From Gammaproteobacteria bacterium (GTDB lineage: Bacteria; Pseudomonadota; Gammaproteobacteria; SZUA-229): a stretch of 6,763 bases of DNA. A program made the position numbers and the translations under genes. The notes beneath the pieces were generated by a model that was not told the DNA's origin, did no database searches, and saw only the letters and a program-made list of their open reading frames with translations. Shown here piece after piece: positions 1-6,559 of the stretch (positions are counted from its first letter, which is position 1; the number at the start of each line of letters is the position of its first letter). The DNA lies in contig DRLE01000143.1 of the NCBI GenBank assembly GCA_011051475.1, positions 1 through 6,763 on the forward strand, given 5' to 3'.

Positions 1-329
1 AAACCCAGCAGAATAATGTAGTTGGGCAGGGGCGAGACCAGCATTTCTTCCACGCTGTGATGAAACTTGGCGCTGAAAAAGGATGACACCACATTGGCAT
101 AGGCGTTACTGATCACCGACATCAAAATCAGGCCGGGCACGATATAATCCATATAGCTGTAGCCGTCGATATCGCCGATCTGTGAGCCGATCAGCTCACC
201 GAAAATAATGAAATACAGCGCCACGGTAATCGCCGGCGGTACCACGGTCTGTATCCAGATGCGGATAAAGCGCAGGTATTCCTTGATGGCGATGGTGCGC
301 AGCGCCACCATTTGCTCTCTGAAATTCAT
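1..329 (-). CDS. yadH: ABC-2 type transporter permease, YadH family (partial, 3' end outside window)
   Basis: This is the membrane subunit of an ABC-2 type transporter; its ATPase partner is the gene just upstream. About 109 N-terminal residues are visible, beginning MNFREQMVALRT; E. coli YadH, recalled from memory, has about 256 residues. The visible part matches YadH closely, including RIWIQTVVPP, ALYFIIFGELIGSQIG and IVPGLILMSVISNAYANV. Two hydrophobic segments can be seen, at about residues 26-46 and 62-83. The ATG (329-327) overlaps the TGA of the ATPase gene (328-326) as ATGA, the usual sign of translational coupling. The gene continues past position 1, so the C-terminal membrane segments cannot be judged. 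The transported substrate of YadGH-type systems is not established, so I assign none. Confidence 0.93.
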   Translation of the reverse strand, partial: MNFREQMVALRTIAIKEYLRFIRIWIQTVVPPAITVALYFIIFGELIGSQIGDIDGYSYMDYIVPGLILMSVISNAYANVVSSFFSAKFHHSVEEMLVSPLPNYIILLG

Positions 330-1255
330 CGTCCCAGTTCCTGCTTGTTGGATTCCAGCATCGACATAAACAGCTGTTCCAGACGGTTGGTCTTGTTCTT
401 CATGCTGATAACGCGAATATTACAGGCCTTGAGAATATCGAACAGGTCGCTGAGTTTCTGTTTGTCATTGATATCGGCCTCCAGCGTGCAGGGATCGATC
501 AGACGCAATGGAAAGTCATTGCATTCTGGCAGCGCCTGCAGCGGCTCGGCCAGATAGAAAACAAAGGTCTCCACGTGCAGGCGACTGAGCAGGTCGCGCA
601 TCTGGGTCTGTTCGATGGTCAGGCCGTGATCGATGATGGCAATATTGTTGCACAGGCTTTCGGCTTCCTCCAGATAGTGCGTGGTGAGGATAATGGTGGT
701 ACCTTCGCTGTTCACCTTTTTCATAAACTGCCACATGGAATGGCGGATTTCGATATCCACGCCCGCAGTCGGCTCGTCCAGTATCAGCAGTTTGGGCCGG
801 TGCATCAGGGCGCGGGCGATCATCAGCCGGCGCTTCATGCCGCCGGAAAGCTCCTTGGCCATGTCGTGGCGCTTGTCCCACAGGTCCAGCTGTTTCAGGT
901 GCACCTCGGCGCGTTTTTTCGCTTCCCTGCGGTTAATGCCGTAGTAGCCGGCCTGGTTGATCAGAATCTCACCGATGGGCTCGAAGATATTGAAATTGAA
1001 CTCCTGCGGCACCAGGCCGATATGCATGCGTACCTCGGCGGGATCGGTGTCCTGGTTCTGTCCGAACACTTCGACCACGCCCGAACTTTTGTTGACCAGC
1101 GAGGAAATAATACCGATAACGGTGGACTTGCCGGCGCCATTAGGGCCGAGCAGGGCAAAAAAATCGCCCTGTTTTACCGAAAGATCGACACCTTTTAGCG
1201 CCTGTACGCCGTTTTTATAGGTCTTTTGCAGGTTTTTAATGTTTAGCGCATTCAA
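326..1255 (-). CDS. yadG: ABC transporter ATP-binding protein, YadG family
   Basis: This is the cytoplasmic ATPase of the YadGH ABC-2 transporter, with 309 residues, about the same as E. coli YadG. All nucleotide-binding motifs are present: Walker A GPNGAGKST (37-45), Q-loop Gln84 in LVPQEF, signature LSGGM (136-140), Walker B LLILDEP (156-162), D-loop AGVD and switch His193 in TTHYLEE. The C-terminal part after about 225 fits the YadG accessory region, ending with the typical NRLEQLF motif. The start is a TTG (1255-1253). It gives MNALNIKNLQKTY, which lines up with family N-termini; the nearby ATG (1251-1249) is out of frame and no better in-frame start lies upstream. No clear ribosome binding site precedes it, so initiation may be weak. 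It is divergent from the TetR regulator gene, which may control it. Confidence 0.95.
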   Translation of the reverse strand: MNALNIKNLQKTYKNGVQALKGVDLSVKQGDFFALLGPNGAGKSTVIGIISSLVNKSSGVVEVFGQNQDTDPAEVRMHIGLVPQEFNFNIFEPIGEILINQAGYYGINRREAKKRAEVHLKQLDLWDKRHDMAKELSGGMKRRLMIARALMHRPKLLILDEPTAGVDIEIRHSMWQFMKKVNSEGTTIILTTHYLEEAESLCNNIAIIDHGLTIEQTQMRDLLSRLHVETFVFYLAEPLQALPECNDFPLRLIDPCTLEADINDKQKLSDLFDILKACNIRVISMKNKTNRLEQLFMSMLESNKQELGR

Positions 1256-1372
1256 GGGGTGGATTCTTTTCGTCGTTTTTTTATTGTTTTTGCGGGGAGA
1301 GTAATGTTACAGTGTTTGCAGGAGTAATACGACCGTCTTACTTGGATCATGTTTTTTTGAGTTGTAGATGTT
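1256..1372. promoter_or_regulatory. Divergent intergenic region between yadG and the tetR-type gene
   Basis: These 117 bases must hold the promoters for both divergent units. The region has T-rich tracts (1276-1290) and two sites built from GTAA and TTAC halves: a small inverted repeat GTAATGTTAC (1301-1310) and a larger palindrome at 1323-1342, described separately. GAGTAAT occurs at both sites as a direct repeat, 23 bases apart. I could not place convincing -35/-10 pairs on either strand, so exact promoters are left open. Confidence 0.5.
1323..1342. promoter_or_regulatory. Probable TetR-family operator (20-base imperfect palindrome)
   Basis: The site AGTAATACGACCGTCTTACT is an inverted repeat of the form AGTAA-n-ACG-nn-CGT-n-TTACT: 16 of 20 positions are paired, and symmetry stops at both ends. 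It begins 50 bases before the start codon of the adjacent TetR-type gene and lies in the divergent region shared with yadG. Size and position are typical of a TetR-family autoregulatory operator. The overall layout resembles the NemR box (TAGAC halves facing each other) but is not identical. Binding is inferred, not shown. Confidence 0.6.
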
Positions 1373-1951
1373 ATGGGTACAAAAGGTGACGGCAACCGGC
1401 GGCGAATCATCGAGGCCGCTGATCAGTTGTTTTATAAACGGGGGTATAACCAGACCTCCTTTCAGGATATTTCCGAAGCCACGGGCATTCCGCGTGGCAA
1501 TTTTTATTACTATTTCAAAACCAAGGATGACATCCTCGGCGCGGTAATCGATAACCGCCTGGATGCACTGACGGCCATGCTGAAACAGTGTGAGGCGGCC
1601 GGCGGCACGCCACTTGACCGTCTGCTGGCATTCAGCAATATACTGGAAACCAACCGTGACAATGTGCTGGAGTCGGGCTGTCCTGTCGGCACCCTGGATT
1701 CGGAACTGGCCAAGGACGACCCGCAATTACACGAAAAATCACGCCAGGCTTTCTCCCTGTTGCGACAGTGGCTGCGTGAGCAGTTCGAGGCCCTGGGCAA
1801 GGCCAATGCCGATGAACTTGCCATGGACCTGCTTGCCAGGATTCAGGGCGTGACGGTACTGGCCTGCGCTTTTAATGATGCCGATTTTATCAGACGCAGC
1901 CTGAAGGATATTCAGGACTGGATCGAATGCCGGGCAATGAATCAGGCCTGA
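1373..1951 (+). CDS. TetR/AcrR-family transcriptional regulator, NemR-like
   Basis: This is a DNA-binding repressor-type regulator of 192 residues, the usual TetR-family size. The N-terminal helix-turn-helix spans about residues 9-55, with recognition helix TGIPRGNFYYYF (37-48) followed by KTKDDIL. The C-terminal ligand domain contains ESGCPVGTLDSEL (100-112), which aligns with the SGC motif around redox-sensing Cys106 of E. coli NemR and similar motifs in AcuR-type proteins. Cys103 is therefore a candidate sensor of electrophiles or oxidants; the other cysteines are 73, 165 and 186. The ATG at 1373 follows an in-frame stop at 1358-1360 and is the only good start, though no strong ribosome binding site is visible. 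A 20-base palindrome upstream suggests autoregulation and possibly control of divergent yadGH. The ligand and regulon are inference. Confidence 0.9.
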   Translation: MGTKGDGNRRRIIEAADQLFYKRGYNQTSFQDISEATGIPRGNFYYYFKTKDDILGAVIDNRLDALTAMLKQCEAAGGTPLDRLLAFSNILETNRDNVLESGCPVGTLDSELAKDDPQLHEKSRQAFSLLRQWLREQFEALGKANADELAMDLLARIQGVTVLACAFNDADFIRRSLKDIQDWIECRAMNQA

Positions 1952-1969
1952 TGGCAAACAAAAGACACT

Positions 1970-2434
1970 ATGAATATGAATACCGTAAACAGTATGGAAC
2001 AGTCAGTAGAAGACACTTATCTGAAAGCCTATCGTGGTGGTTTTACCTCAACCATGCGCTGGCCGGACCTGGATGCATTCTGGGAAAGGCTGCGGGCGCA
2101 GGCCGATGATCAGTGGTATGTTTATGCGGTGGGTGAAGCGCCGCCGCAGGCGCCGGCGAGCAGGGAACAGTTGCTGACCTTTATCGAGGAGATCGATGCC
2201 TTGCTGCACCGCGAGCACGAAGAGGATTACTGCGGCATCGTTTACGCCGATAACCTCGAGCAGCCGACCTATATTAAAATCTTCGATCCGAACAACCTGG
2301 GTGTTACCTGTGGCTTCAGTGAAAATCCGCCTCTGCCGGGCTGGATTCTTTCCCGGATAAAACCGGTGGAACTGGAAAGCGCGTTGAACCCGCCGAAAAA
2401 CCGTCAGCGCTGGTGGCAGCAGATTTTCTCCTGA
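1970..2434 (+). CDS. Conserved-looking hypothetical protein of unknown function
   Basis: I do not recognise this 154-residue protein. It starts 18 bases after the regulator's stop codon on the same strand and is probably co-transcribed with it. It has no signal peptide or membrane segment and looks soluble and acidic. Features are an aromatic N-terminal part (YRGGFTSTMRWPDLDAFWERL, residues 21-41, quoted in two parts: YRGGFTSTMRW, then PDLDAFWERL), an Ala/Pro-rich stretch (56-63), an acidic helix (70-86), and a well-structured C-terminal part with YIKIFDPNNLGVTCG (101-115) and PPLPGWILSRIKP (120-132), ending in the Trp-rich RWWQQIF. Codon use looks like that of its neighbours and no competing gene overlaps, which supports real coding. 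The start is uncertain: Met1, Met3 (1976) and Met9 (1994) are all in frame, and none has a clear Shine-Dalgarno sequence. Confidence 0.75.
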   Translation: MNMNTVNSMEQSVEDTYLKAYRGGFTSTMRWPDLDAFWERLRAQADDQWYVYAVGEAPPQAPASREQLLTFIEEIDALLHREHEEDYCGIVYADNLEQPTYIKIFDPNNLGVTCGFSENPPLPGWILSRIKPVELESALNPPKNRQRWWQQIFS

Positions 2435-2489
2435 GTAATGTGGTGGTTAGTAATATTCTGTTGGCCGGCAAACAGGCCGTCGGCGTGTT
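2435..2489. other. Convergent intergenic gap with an inverted repeat
   Basis: The plus-strand hypothetical gene and minus-strand hvfC end tail to tail across 55 bases. Positions 2458-2475 form a near-perfect 18-base inverted repeat, CTGTTGGCCGGCAAACAG, with arms CTGTT/AACAG around GCCGGC. It lacks a T-tract on either side, so it is not a convincing intrinsic terminator. It may still slow or end transcription from both directions. Confidence 0.4.
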
Positions 2490-3251
2490 TCAGCTGGCGG
2501 TTCCCAGGATAATACCCAGACGCTGCATTTCCTGCAGCGCCTGACTACCACCCTGTTTAACGATACCGGGATCGGGATGCTTCATTTCGCGAATGATCTG
2601 CTCGATAGCATCCAGGCCGGTGCAGGCATCATTTTCTTCAAGCAGGGCAAGCAGACGCGCCGTAACCGGGTTGATCTCAAGAAAATTCACCTCGTCGGTG
2701 CGGTTGCGGTACACCACCAGGCAGGTCGGCTGTTCGGGCGCTTCCTCAGGCAGGTAGTCCGGGCGCATTCTGTGTACCGGATAGCGGTAAACCAGCGGCC
2801 AGGCCAGGGGAGACAACACAGGGTGACCGCTGAGCAGATCGCCATTGGGATCAATGCCCTCCATGCTGATTTCCTCGTCAGCCACGTGCAGGGCCAGTTC
2901 CACCCATTCGTAATGCGCCAGTTCCAGCAGACCGGCAGGGTCTTCCGGCCGGGTCTCGCGCTGGTTTTCCAGATAGTCGATAAATTCTTCGGAGATCTCA
3001 AGAAAATAGGGTGACTGGCACCGGTGGCGGGCAAAGAAGTCACGAATCATTCGCTGCCAGTTTTCATCGCTGTACAGACTGCGAATGACGGGAAAGCCGG
3101 TGCTGATAAAGTTTTCGATATTGTTGTACAGCAGGTCGCTGTAGACTTTCATGCGCCGCGGTTCGATGCCGTCGGGTACCGGGTGTTTTTCCGGCTCACG
3201 GATATGCGCGGTAAACGCGTACTGCTGTTTTTTGAAGTCGGCCTGGTTCAT
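2490..3251 (-). CDS. hvfC: HvfC/BufC-type MNIO partner protein (DUF2063, putative DNA-binding domain family)
   Basis: This is the partner of the HvfB enzyme. In characterised systems it is thought to bind the precursor peptide and assist modification; the older Pfam name 'putative DNA-binding domain' is not a function assignment. The protein has 253 residues, typical for HvfC. The N-terminal DUF2063 domain spans about 6-96 and includes KVYSDLLYNNIENFISTGFP (35-54), DFFARHRCQSPYFLEISEEF (71-90) and IDYLE. The C-terminal domain (about 110-253) includes HPVLSPLAWPLVYRYPVHRM (143-162), NFLEINPVTARLLALL and a helix-rich end. I chose ATG 3251-3249: it lies 10 bases after the hvfB stop, and everything upstream in this frame is the shadow of hvfB. 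The ribosome binding site is weak (TGAG inside the hvfB stop region), suggesting translation coupled to hvfB. It is the last gene of the unit. Confidence 0.9.
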   Translation of the reverse strand: MNQADFKKQQYAFTAHIREPEKHPVPDGIEPRRMKVYSDLLYNNIENFISTGFPVIRSLYSDENWQRMIRDFFARHRCQSPYFLEISEEFIDYLENQRETRPEDPAGLLELAHYEWVELALHVADEEISMEGIDPNGDLLSGHPVLSPLAWPLVYRYPVHRMRPDYLPEEAPEQPTCLVVYRNRTDEVNFLEINPVTARLLALLEENDACTGLDAIEQIIREMKHPDPGIVKQGGSQALQEMQRLGIILGTAS

Positions 3252-3261
3252 TCGCGTAAAC

Positions 3262-4146
3262 TCATGCCGGTGTCTTCTGTGCGGCCTGCGGCCTGCGTGC
3301 AAGCTGCGTCTGCCATTTTTCCTGCATCGCGGCAATCTGCCGGACTTCATCGAGCAGCTGGGGAACGGGTGGAATATTGAAATCGCGCTCGAGCAGTGTC
3401 GGGAAAACGCCGAAGTGCTCATAGGCACTGTCGAGTATCGCCCATACCGGATCGATAACATCGGCGCCGTGGGTGTCAACGATCAGGTCCGTGTCTTCAT
3501 TGTAGTGTCCGGCAATATGCGCATAGCGAATGCGCTCTGCCGGCAGTTGTTTCAGGAAAGCGATGGCATCATAACGATGGTTGACCGAGTTGACATAGAT
3601 ATTGTTGACGTCCAGCAGAAAACCGCAGTCGGCCTCGCTGAGCACGGCATTGAGAAAATCGATTTCCTGCATTTCACTGCCCGGCGCCGGGGTGTAATAG
3701 GAGGCGTTTTCCATGGAGATTTCCTGCTGCAGAATGTCCTGTACCCGGCGGATGCGTTCGGCCACATAATGCACGGCATCCTCGGTGAACGGGATGGGCA
3801 GCAGGTCATAGAGGTGGCCGTTATCGGAGCAGTAGCTCAGGTGCTCGCTGTAATGTTTGATACCATGTTGCTGCATGAATTTTCCGACAGACCTGACAAG
3901 GTCTTCATCCAGCGGTGCCGGACTGCCGATGGACAGGGACAGGCCGTGGCAGACGAAATCATAGCGCTCGGTAAAGTGACGAAACTGTTTGCCGAAAGCG
4001 CCACCGACATTGATCCAGTTTTCCGGTGCGACTTCCATAAAGTCTACCGGTGCCAGTGCATTGTTGCTGTCAGCCTCCAGCATTTCATCGAGCTTTTCAC
4101 GCCGTAGGCCAAGACCGGCGCCGTTAACGGGGAAGGGTTTGCTCAT
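3262..4146 (-). CDS. hvfB: HvfB/BufB-type multinuclear non-heme iron oxidase (DUF692/MNIO)
   Basis: This is the modifying enzyme of a copper-binding RiPP. In H. influenzae, HvfB with HvfC turns EGKC cysteines of HvfA into oxazolone/thioamide groups using a multi-iron centre and oxygen. The protein has 294 residues, normal for the family. The expected conserved stretches are all present and match the TIM-barrel metal-ligand positions of MNIO enzymes: DFMEVAPENW (35-44), VCHGLSLSIG with His67, YSEHLSYC with Glu101/His102, MENASYY with Glu146/Asn147, LLDVNNIYVN (177-186), YAHIAGHY with His210/His214, VDTHG with Asp224/His226, and LLERDFNIP with Glu253. I see no missing ligand. I chose ATG 4146-4144 (MSKPFPVNG), 16 bases after the hvfX stop; an in-frame GTG four codons earlier is an alternative. 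The C-terminal 20 residues are rich in Arg, Gln and Ala and look disordered. Confidence 0.95.
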   Translation of the reverse strand: MSKPFPVNGAGLGLRREKLDEMLEADSNNALAPVDFMEVAPENWINVGGAFGKQFRHFTERYDFVCHGLSLSIGSPAPLDEDLVRSVGKFMQQHGIKHYSEHLSYCSDNGHLYDLLPIPFTEDAVHYVAERIRRVQDILQQEISMENASYYTPAPGSEMQEIDFLNAVLSEADCGFLLDVNNIYVNSVNHRYDAIAFLKQLPAERIRYAHIAGHYNEDTDLIVDTHGADVIDPVWAILDSAYEHFGVFPTLLERDFNIPPVPQLLDEVRQIAAMQEKWQTQLARRPQAAQKTPA

Positions 4147-4162
4147 ATCGGTACTCACGGGT

Positions 4163-4786
4163 TTATCGGGTTGCGCCGTTCTGGCAGGTGGCGCCATATT
4201 TTCGGCTGATCCAGTAGTCAATACTGGCCTTGCCGGCACCATTAAAGAACAGTACCAGAAGCATAATGCTGTAAGTGACAGCAAATTCAATGCCATTATT
4301 AAGTATAACGATACTACCGTTTTCTGTCAGCCAGTCATAATTGCCGTATTGCTGGAGAATTTCTTTGGCGCGGTCGAGTCGTTCAATGGCGCCGGCTGTG
4401 CGGTCGCTGGCAAAAAAACCACTGCCCTCGGCAATGGCCAGCCAGCCATTCTGCCAGTGTACAGTGACCATGGCGACAATCATTGTGATAATCAGGGGAA
4501 ATGAAATCCAGCGTACACCCAGACCGATCAGTAGCAATATTGCCCCGCCGGCTTCTGTTATCGAAGCAAGGGCTGCCATCACCTCAGGAAAAGGAAGTCC
4601 CAGGCCCCAGTCGGGGTTGCCGAACCATTCCACGGTACTGTCAAAGCTGGCCAGTTTTTTGCTGCCGGCCATCCAGAATATCGGCACAAGGTAAAGGCGA
4701 AGCGCCAGTGGACCGAGAAAATCAACAGCACGGGTTTTATTCAGTAAGGACTGTGCTTTGCAGCCAAGCGTGATAAGCGGGTTCAT
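4163..4786 (-). CDS. hvfX: DoxX-family membrane protein, HvfX type
   Basis: This is an integral inner-membrane protein of the DoxX family, commonly encoded with hvfABC and bufferin genes; its biochemical role is not established. The protein has 207 residues. Hydrophobic segments lie at about 22-41 (FLGPLALRLYLVPIFWMAG), 68-90, 92-111 (RWISFPLIITMIVAMVTVH) and 164-184 (NGIEFAVTYSIMLLVLFFNG). Diagnostic features are the GSKKL loop after the first segment, the polar loop 112-158 containing DRAKEILQQYGNYDWLTENG, and SIDYWI near the end. The long loop with LTENG and LNNGIEF separates HvfX-like DoxX proteins from short DoxX proteins. ATG 4786-4784 has a good AGGGA ribosome binding site about 6 bases upstream. 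It lies 16 bases upstream of hvfB and is surely co-transcribed with it. Confidence 0.9.
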   Translation of the reverse strand: MNPLITLGCKAQSLLNKTRAVDFLGPLALRLYLVPIFWMAGSKKLASFDSTVEWFGNPDWGLGLPFPEVMAALASITEAGGAILLLIGLGVRWISFPLIITMIVAMVTVHWQNGWLAIAEGSGFFASDRTAGAIERLDRAKEILQQYGNYDWLTENGSIVILNNGIEFAVTYSIMLLVLFFNGAGKASIDYWISRKYGATCQNGATR

Positions 4787-4813
4787 GTTTTTCCCTGCGT
4801 GAAGCTAACGTTG

Positions 4814-4842
4814 TGTTTATTGACAATAAAATAAAGCCGCAA
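4814..4842 (-). promoter_or_regulatory. Possible promoter for hvfX-hvfB-hvfC with embedded palindrome
   Basis: On the minus strand, TTGCGG (4842-4837) and TAAACA (4819-4814) are 17 bases apart and could serve as -35 and -10 elements, though the -10 matches the consensus poorly. A perfect 15-base inverted repeat, TTTATTGACAATAAA (4816-4830: two 7-base arms and one central base), overlaps the -10 element and spacer, where a repressor would block transcription. The rest of the 106-base gap (4787-4892) is AT-rich and holds no gene. The regulator is unknown; the repeat does not look like a standard Fur or FNR site. Confidence 0.35.
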
Positions 4843-4892
4843 GTTCAGGCTCGTCAGTTTTTAATTAACAATGTGTAATAAAAACGCCAGTG

Positions 4893-6407
4893 TTATTTCT
4901 GTGGTGGTGTTTCAGGATAGAGTTCGGATAACAGTACTGAAGACCCGTTCTCCTGCACAATACGTGCATGACTGCGGGTGAAATCACTGGGGCAGCGCAG
5001 GCCGCAGGAGTGCGCAATCATACCGACTTCGTAGTGTATGTTTTTTATGTAGTTAAATACGCGCACCGATTTCAGTTCTGAAACCAGGCCGCGCTGAAGT
5101 TTTTTGTTATGCGTGGTTATACCCGTCGGGCAGGTGTTTTTATGGCATTGCAGGGCCTGTATGCAGCCCAGGGAAAACATAAAGCCGCGCGCCGAGGTAA
5201 TAAAGTCCGCGCCAACACACAAAGCCCATGCGATATCAGCCGCTGTGATCAGCTTGCCCGAGGCGATAACCTTTATGCGTTCGCGAAGACCGGCCTGGTT
5301 GATGCTGTCAACCACCAGGGGCAGGCTTTCCTGAATCGGGATACCGACATAATCCATCAGGCTCATGGGTGCCGCGCCGCTGCCGCCGTCAGCACTGTCA
5401 ACAGTTATAAAGTCCGGCGCGTATTCGGGGCCGCGCTGATTAACCGCGGCCAGAAACTCGCGCAGCCAGGACTTGCTGCCGATAACGGTTTTAAAGCCCA
5501 CCGGTTTTCCGGTTACTTGCCGTATATGGTTGATCATATCTATAAGGTCATCATTGGTTTCAATTTCCGGGTGCCGGTTCGGGCTGATGGAGTCATGCCC
5601 CGGCCTGATGCCGCGTACGGCGGCAATTTCTGCGGTAACCTTGGCTGCCGGCAGAATTCCACCCTTGCCGGGCTTGGCGCCCTGCGACAGTTTGATTTCA
5701 AACATGCGAACATTCTCATGCGCGGCGATTTCTCGCAGGTGTTTGTCGGACAGATTGCCTTGTTCGTCGCGCACGCCGTATTTTGCCGTGCCAATCTGAA
5801 AAACCAGGTCACAGCCACCTTCAAGGTGGTAGGGAGAAAGCCCGCCTTCGCCCGTATTCAACCAGGCCCGGGATTTCTTTGCGCCATAAGACAGGGCCTG
5901 GACGGCCGGTTTGGAGATGGCGCCGTAACTCATGCCGGATATATTAAAAAAGGAATGCGCGGTAAAGGGTTGCCGTGCCGAGTGATTACCGATGATGACG
6001 GGGCGGAATCTGACCGCGTTTTTTCCCAGAGTCGGGAACACCGTGTTAACAAACAGTACGGTACCGGGTGGACGCAGGTCGCGGGTCGAGCCAAAAGCCA
6101 CGGTGTTTTCGATGTCCTTTGCCGCACGGTATATCCAGTTGCGCTGCGCGCGGTTAAAAGGCATTTCTTCACGATCCATGGCAAAGAAATACTGGCGGAA
6201 GAAAGTGCCCAGGTGTTCAAAATAATAACGCAGGTGGCCGATTACCGGATAGTTTCGGGTAATGGCGTGTTTTGTCTGGGTGACGTCGTGGATGTAGAGC
6301 CCAATGATAAACAGGGTCAGAATGCCTGCCACAAATATAAATACAGTGGCAAGAACACCGATTACTTCATGGCCGAAGGTAATTGCGCTAATCAGTTCAT
6401 CGTTCAT
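4893..6407 (-). CDS. Membrane-anchored FMN-binding glutamate synthase family protein (GltB-type domain)
   Basis: This 504-residue protein carries the FMN/iron-sulfur synthase domain of glutamate synthase without the amidotransferase domain. One N-terminal membrane helix spans about residues 14-38 (GVLATVFIFVAGILTLFIIG), so the enzyme domain is probably tethered to the inner membrane. The GltB-like barrel (about 150-470) shows FNISGMSYGAISKPA (154-168), NTGEGGLSPYH (184-194), KLSQGAKPGKGG (239-250), VDSADGGSGAAP (336-347) and IASGKL (381-386). Cys415, Cys421 and Cys426 in the CxxxxxCxxxxC pattern, followed by PTG, match the 3Fe-4S ligands of glutamate synthase. The start ATG has a strong AAGGTGG ribosome binding site 7 bases upstream. 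True glutamate synthesis is doubtful, since members of this stand-alone family mostly lack proven reactions. Its place between hvfA and hvfX is notable; a redox role in RiPP maturation is speculation. Confidence 0.9.
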   Translation of the reverse strand: MNDELISAITFGHEVIGVLATVFIFVAGILTLFIIGLYIHDVTQTKHAITRNYPVIGHLRYYFEHLGTFFRQYFFAMDREEMPFNRAQRNWIYRAAKDIENTVAFGSTRDLRPPGTVLFVNTVFPTLGKNAVRFRPVIIGNHSARQPFTAHSFFNISGMSYGAISKPAVQALSYGAKKSRAWLNTGEGGLSPYHLEGGCDLVFQIGTAKYGVRDEQGNLSDKHLREIAAHENVRMFEIKLSQGAKPGKGGILPAAKVTAEIAAVRGIRPGHDSISPNRHPEIETNDDLIDMINHIRQVTGKPVGFKTVIGSKSWLREFLAAVNQRGPEYAPDFITVDSADGGSGAAPMSLMDYVGIPIQESLPLVVDSINQAGLRERIKVIASGKLITAADIAWALCVGADFITSARGFMFSLGCIQALQCHKNTCPTGITTHNKKLQRGLVSELKSVRVFNYIKNIHYEVGMIAHSCGLRCPSDFTRSHARIVQENGSSVLLSELYPETPPQK

Positions 6408-6559
6408 TATTTGTCCACCTTGCTTGTACCTTATTTCAGAAAATAAAAAAAGCCCCGTGTGACAGGGGCTTTTTATGAACGCGGGCGTCAGCGCATGCCT
6501 GGATTAAAACTGACAGTATCCGGAGGTTACACCCGTGTTCTGCAGAGTGCGGTTCATGG
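6408..6559. other. Intergenic region between hvfA and the FMN protein gene
   Basis: This 152-base gap holds the terminator at 6445-6474 and, next to the downstream gene, its ribosome binding site AAGGTGG (6421-6415). Between the hvfA stop and the terminator (6475-6559) I see only short inverted repeats, such as ACACCCGTGT, and no gene. No convincing promoter for the downstream gene was found. Only 37 bases separate the terminator from the FMN-protein start codon, so that gene depends on readthrough or on a promoter I cannot recognise. Confidence 0.5.
6445..6474 (-). terminator. Rho-independent terminator after hvfA
   Basis: The hairpin pairs AGCCCC (6451-6456) with GGGGCT (6465-6470) around an 8-base loop, and flanking A and T runs extend the stem. 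Read on the minus strand, it is followed by a run of seven T with more T-rich sequence, a classical intrinsic terminator. A shorter T run on the plus strand means it could work in both directions. It lies about 85 bases after the hvfA stop codon and before the FMN-protein gene. Confidence 0.88.

Noticed and set aside
575..1198. 207-residue plus-strand open frame
   Set aside because: It is the shadow of the ATPase gene, which has all ABC motifs.
1927..2109. 60-residue open frame overlapping the regulator stop
   Set aside because: It overlaps both the regulator end and the 154-residue gene in another frame and shows no domain or ribosome binding site.
2458..2475. Inverted repeat as an intrinsic terminator between convergent genes
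   Set aside because: The stem is plausible but no T-tract follows on either strand; reported only as an inverted repeat.
3252..3479. N-terminal extension of HvfC to an upstream ATG
   Set aside because: The extra 76 residues overlap hvfB out of frame and look like noise; the ATG at 3251 gives the normal family length and N-terminus.
3151..4107. 318-residue open frame on the plus strand
   Set aside because: It lies antisense to hvfC and hvfB, whose conserved motifs establish the coding strand.
4147..4296. N-terminal extension of HvfB by 50 residues
   Set aside because: It overlaps the end of hvfX and does not resemble the MNIO family; MSKPFPVNGAGLGLR fits the usual N-terminus.
4870..4892. 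Terminator directly after the FMN protein gene
   Set aside because: A T-run is present on the minus strand, but the preceding stem (AAC/GTT) is too short to be credible.
5109..6446. 445-residue open frame on the plus strand
   Set aside because: It is antisense to the FMN-binding protein gene, which has clear family motifs, an iron-sulfur cysteine cluster and a strong ribosome binding site; the plus-strand translation shows no recognisable domain.
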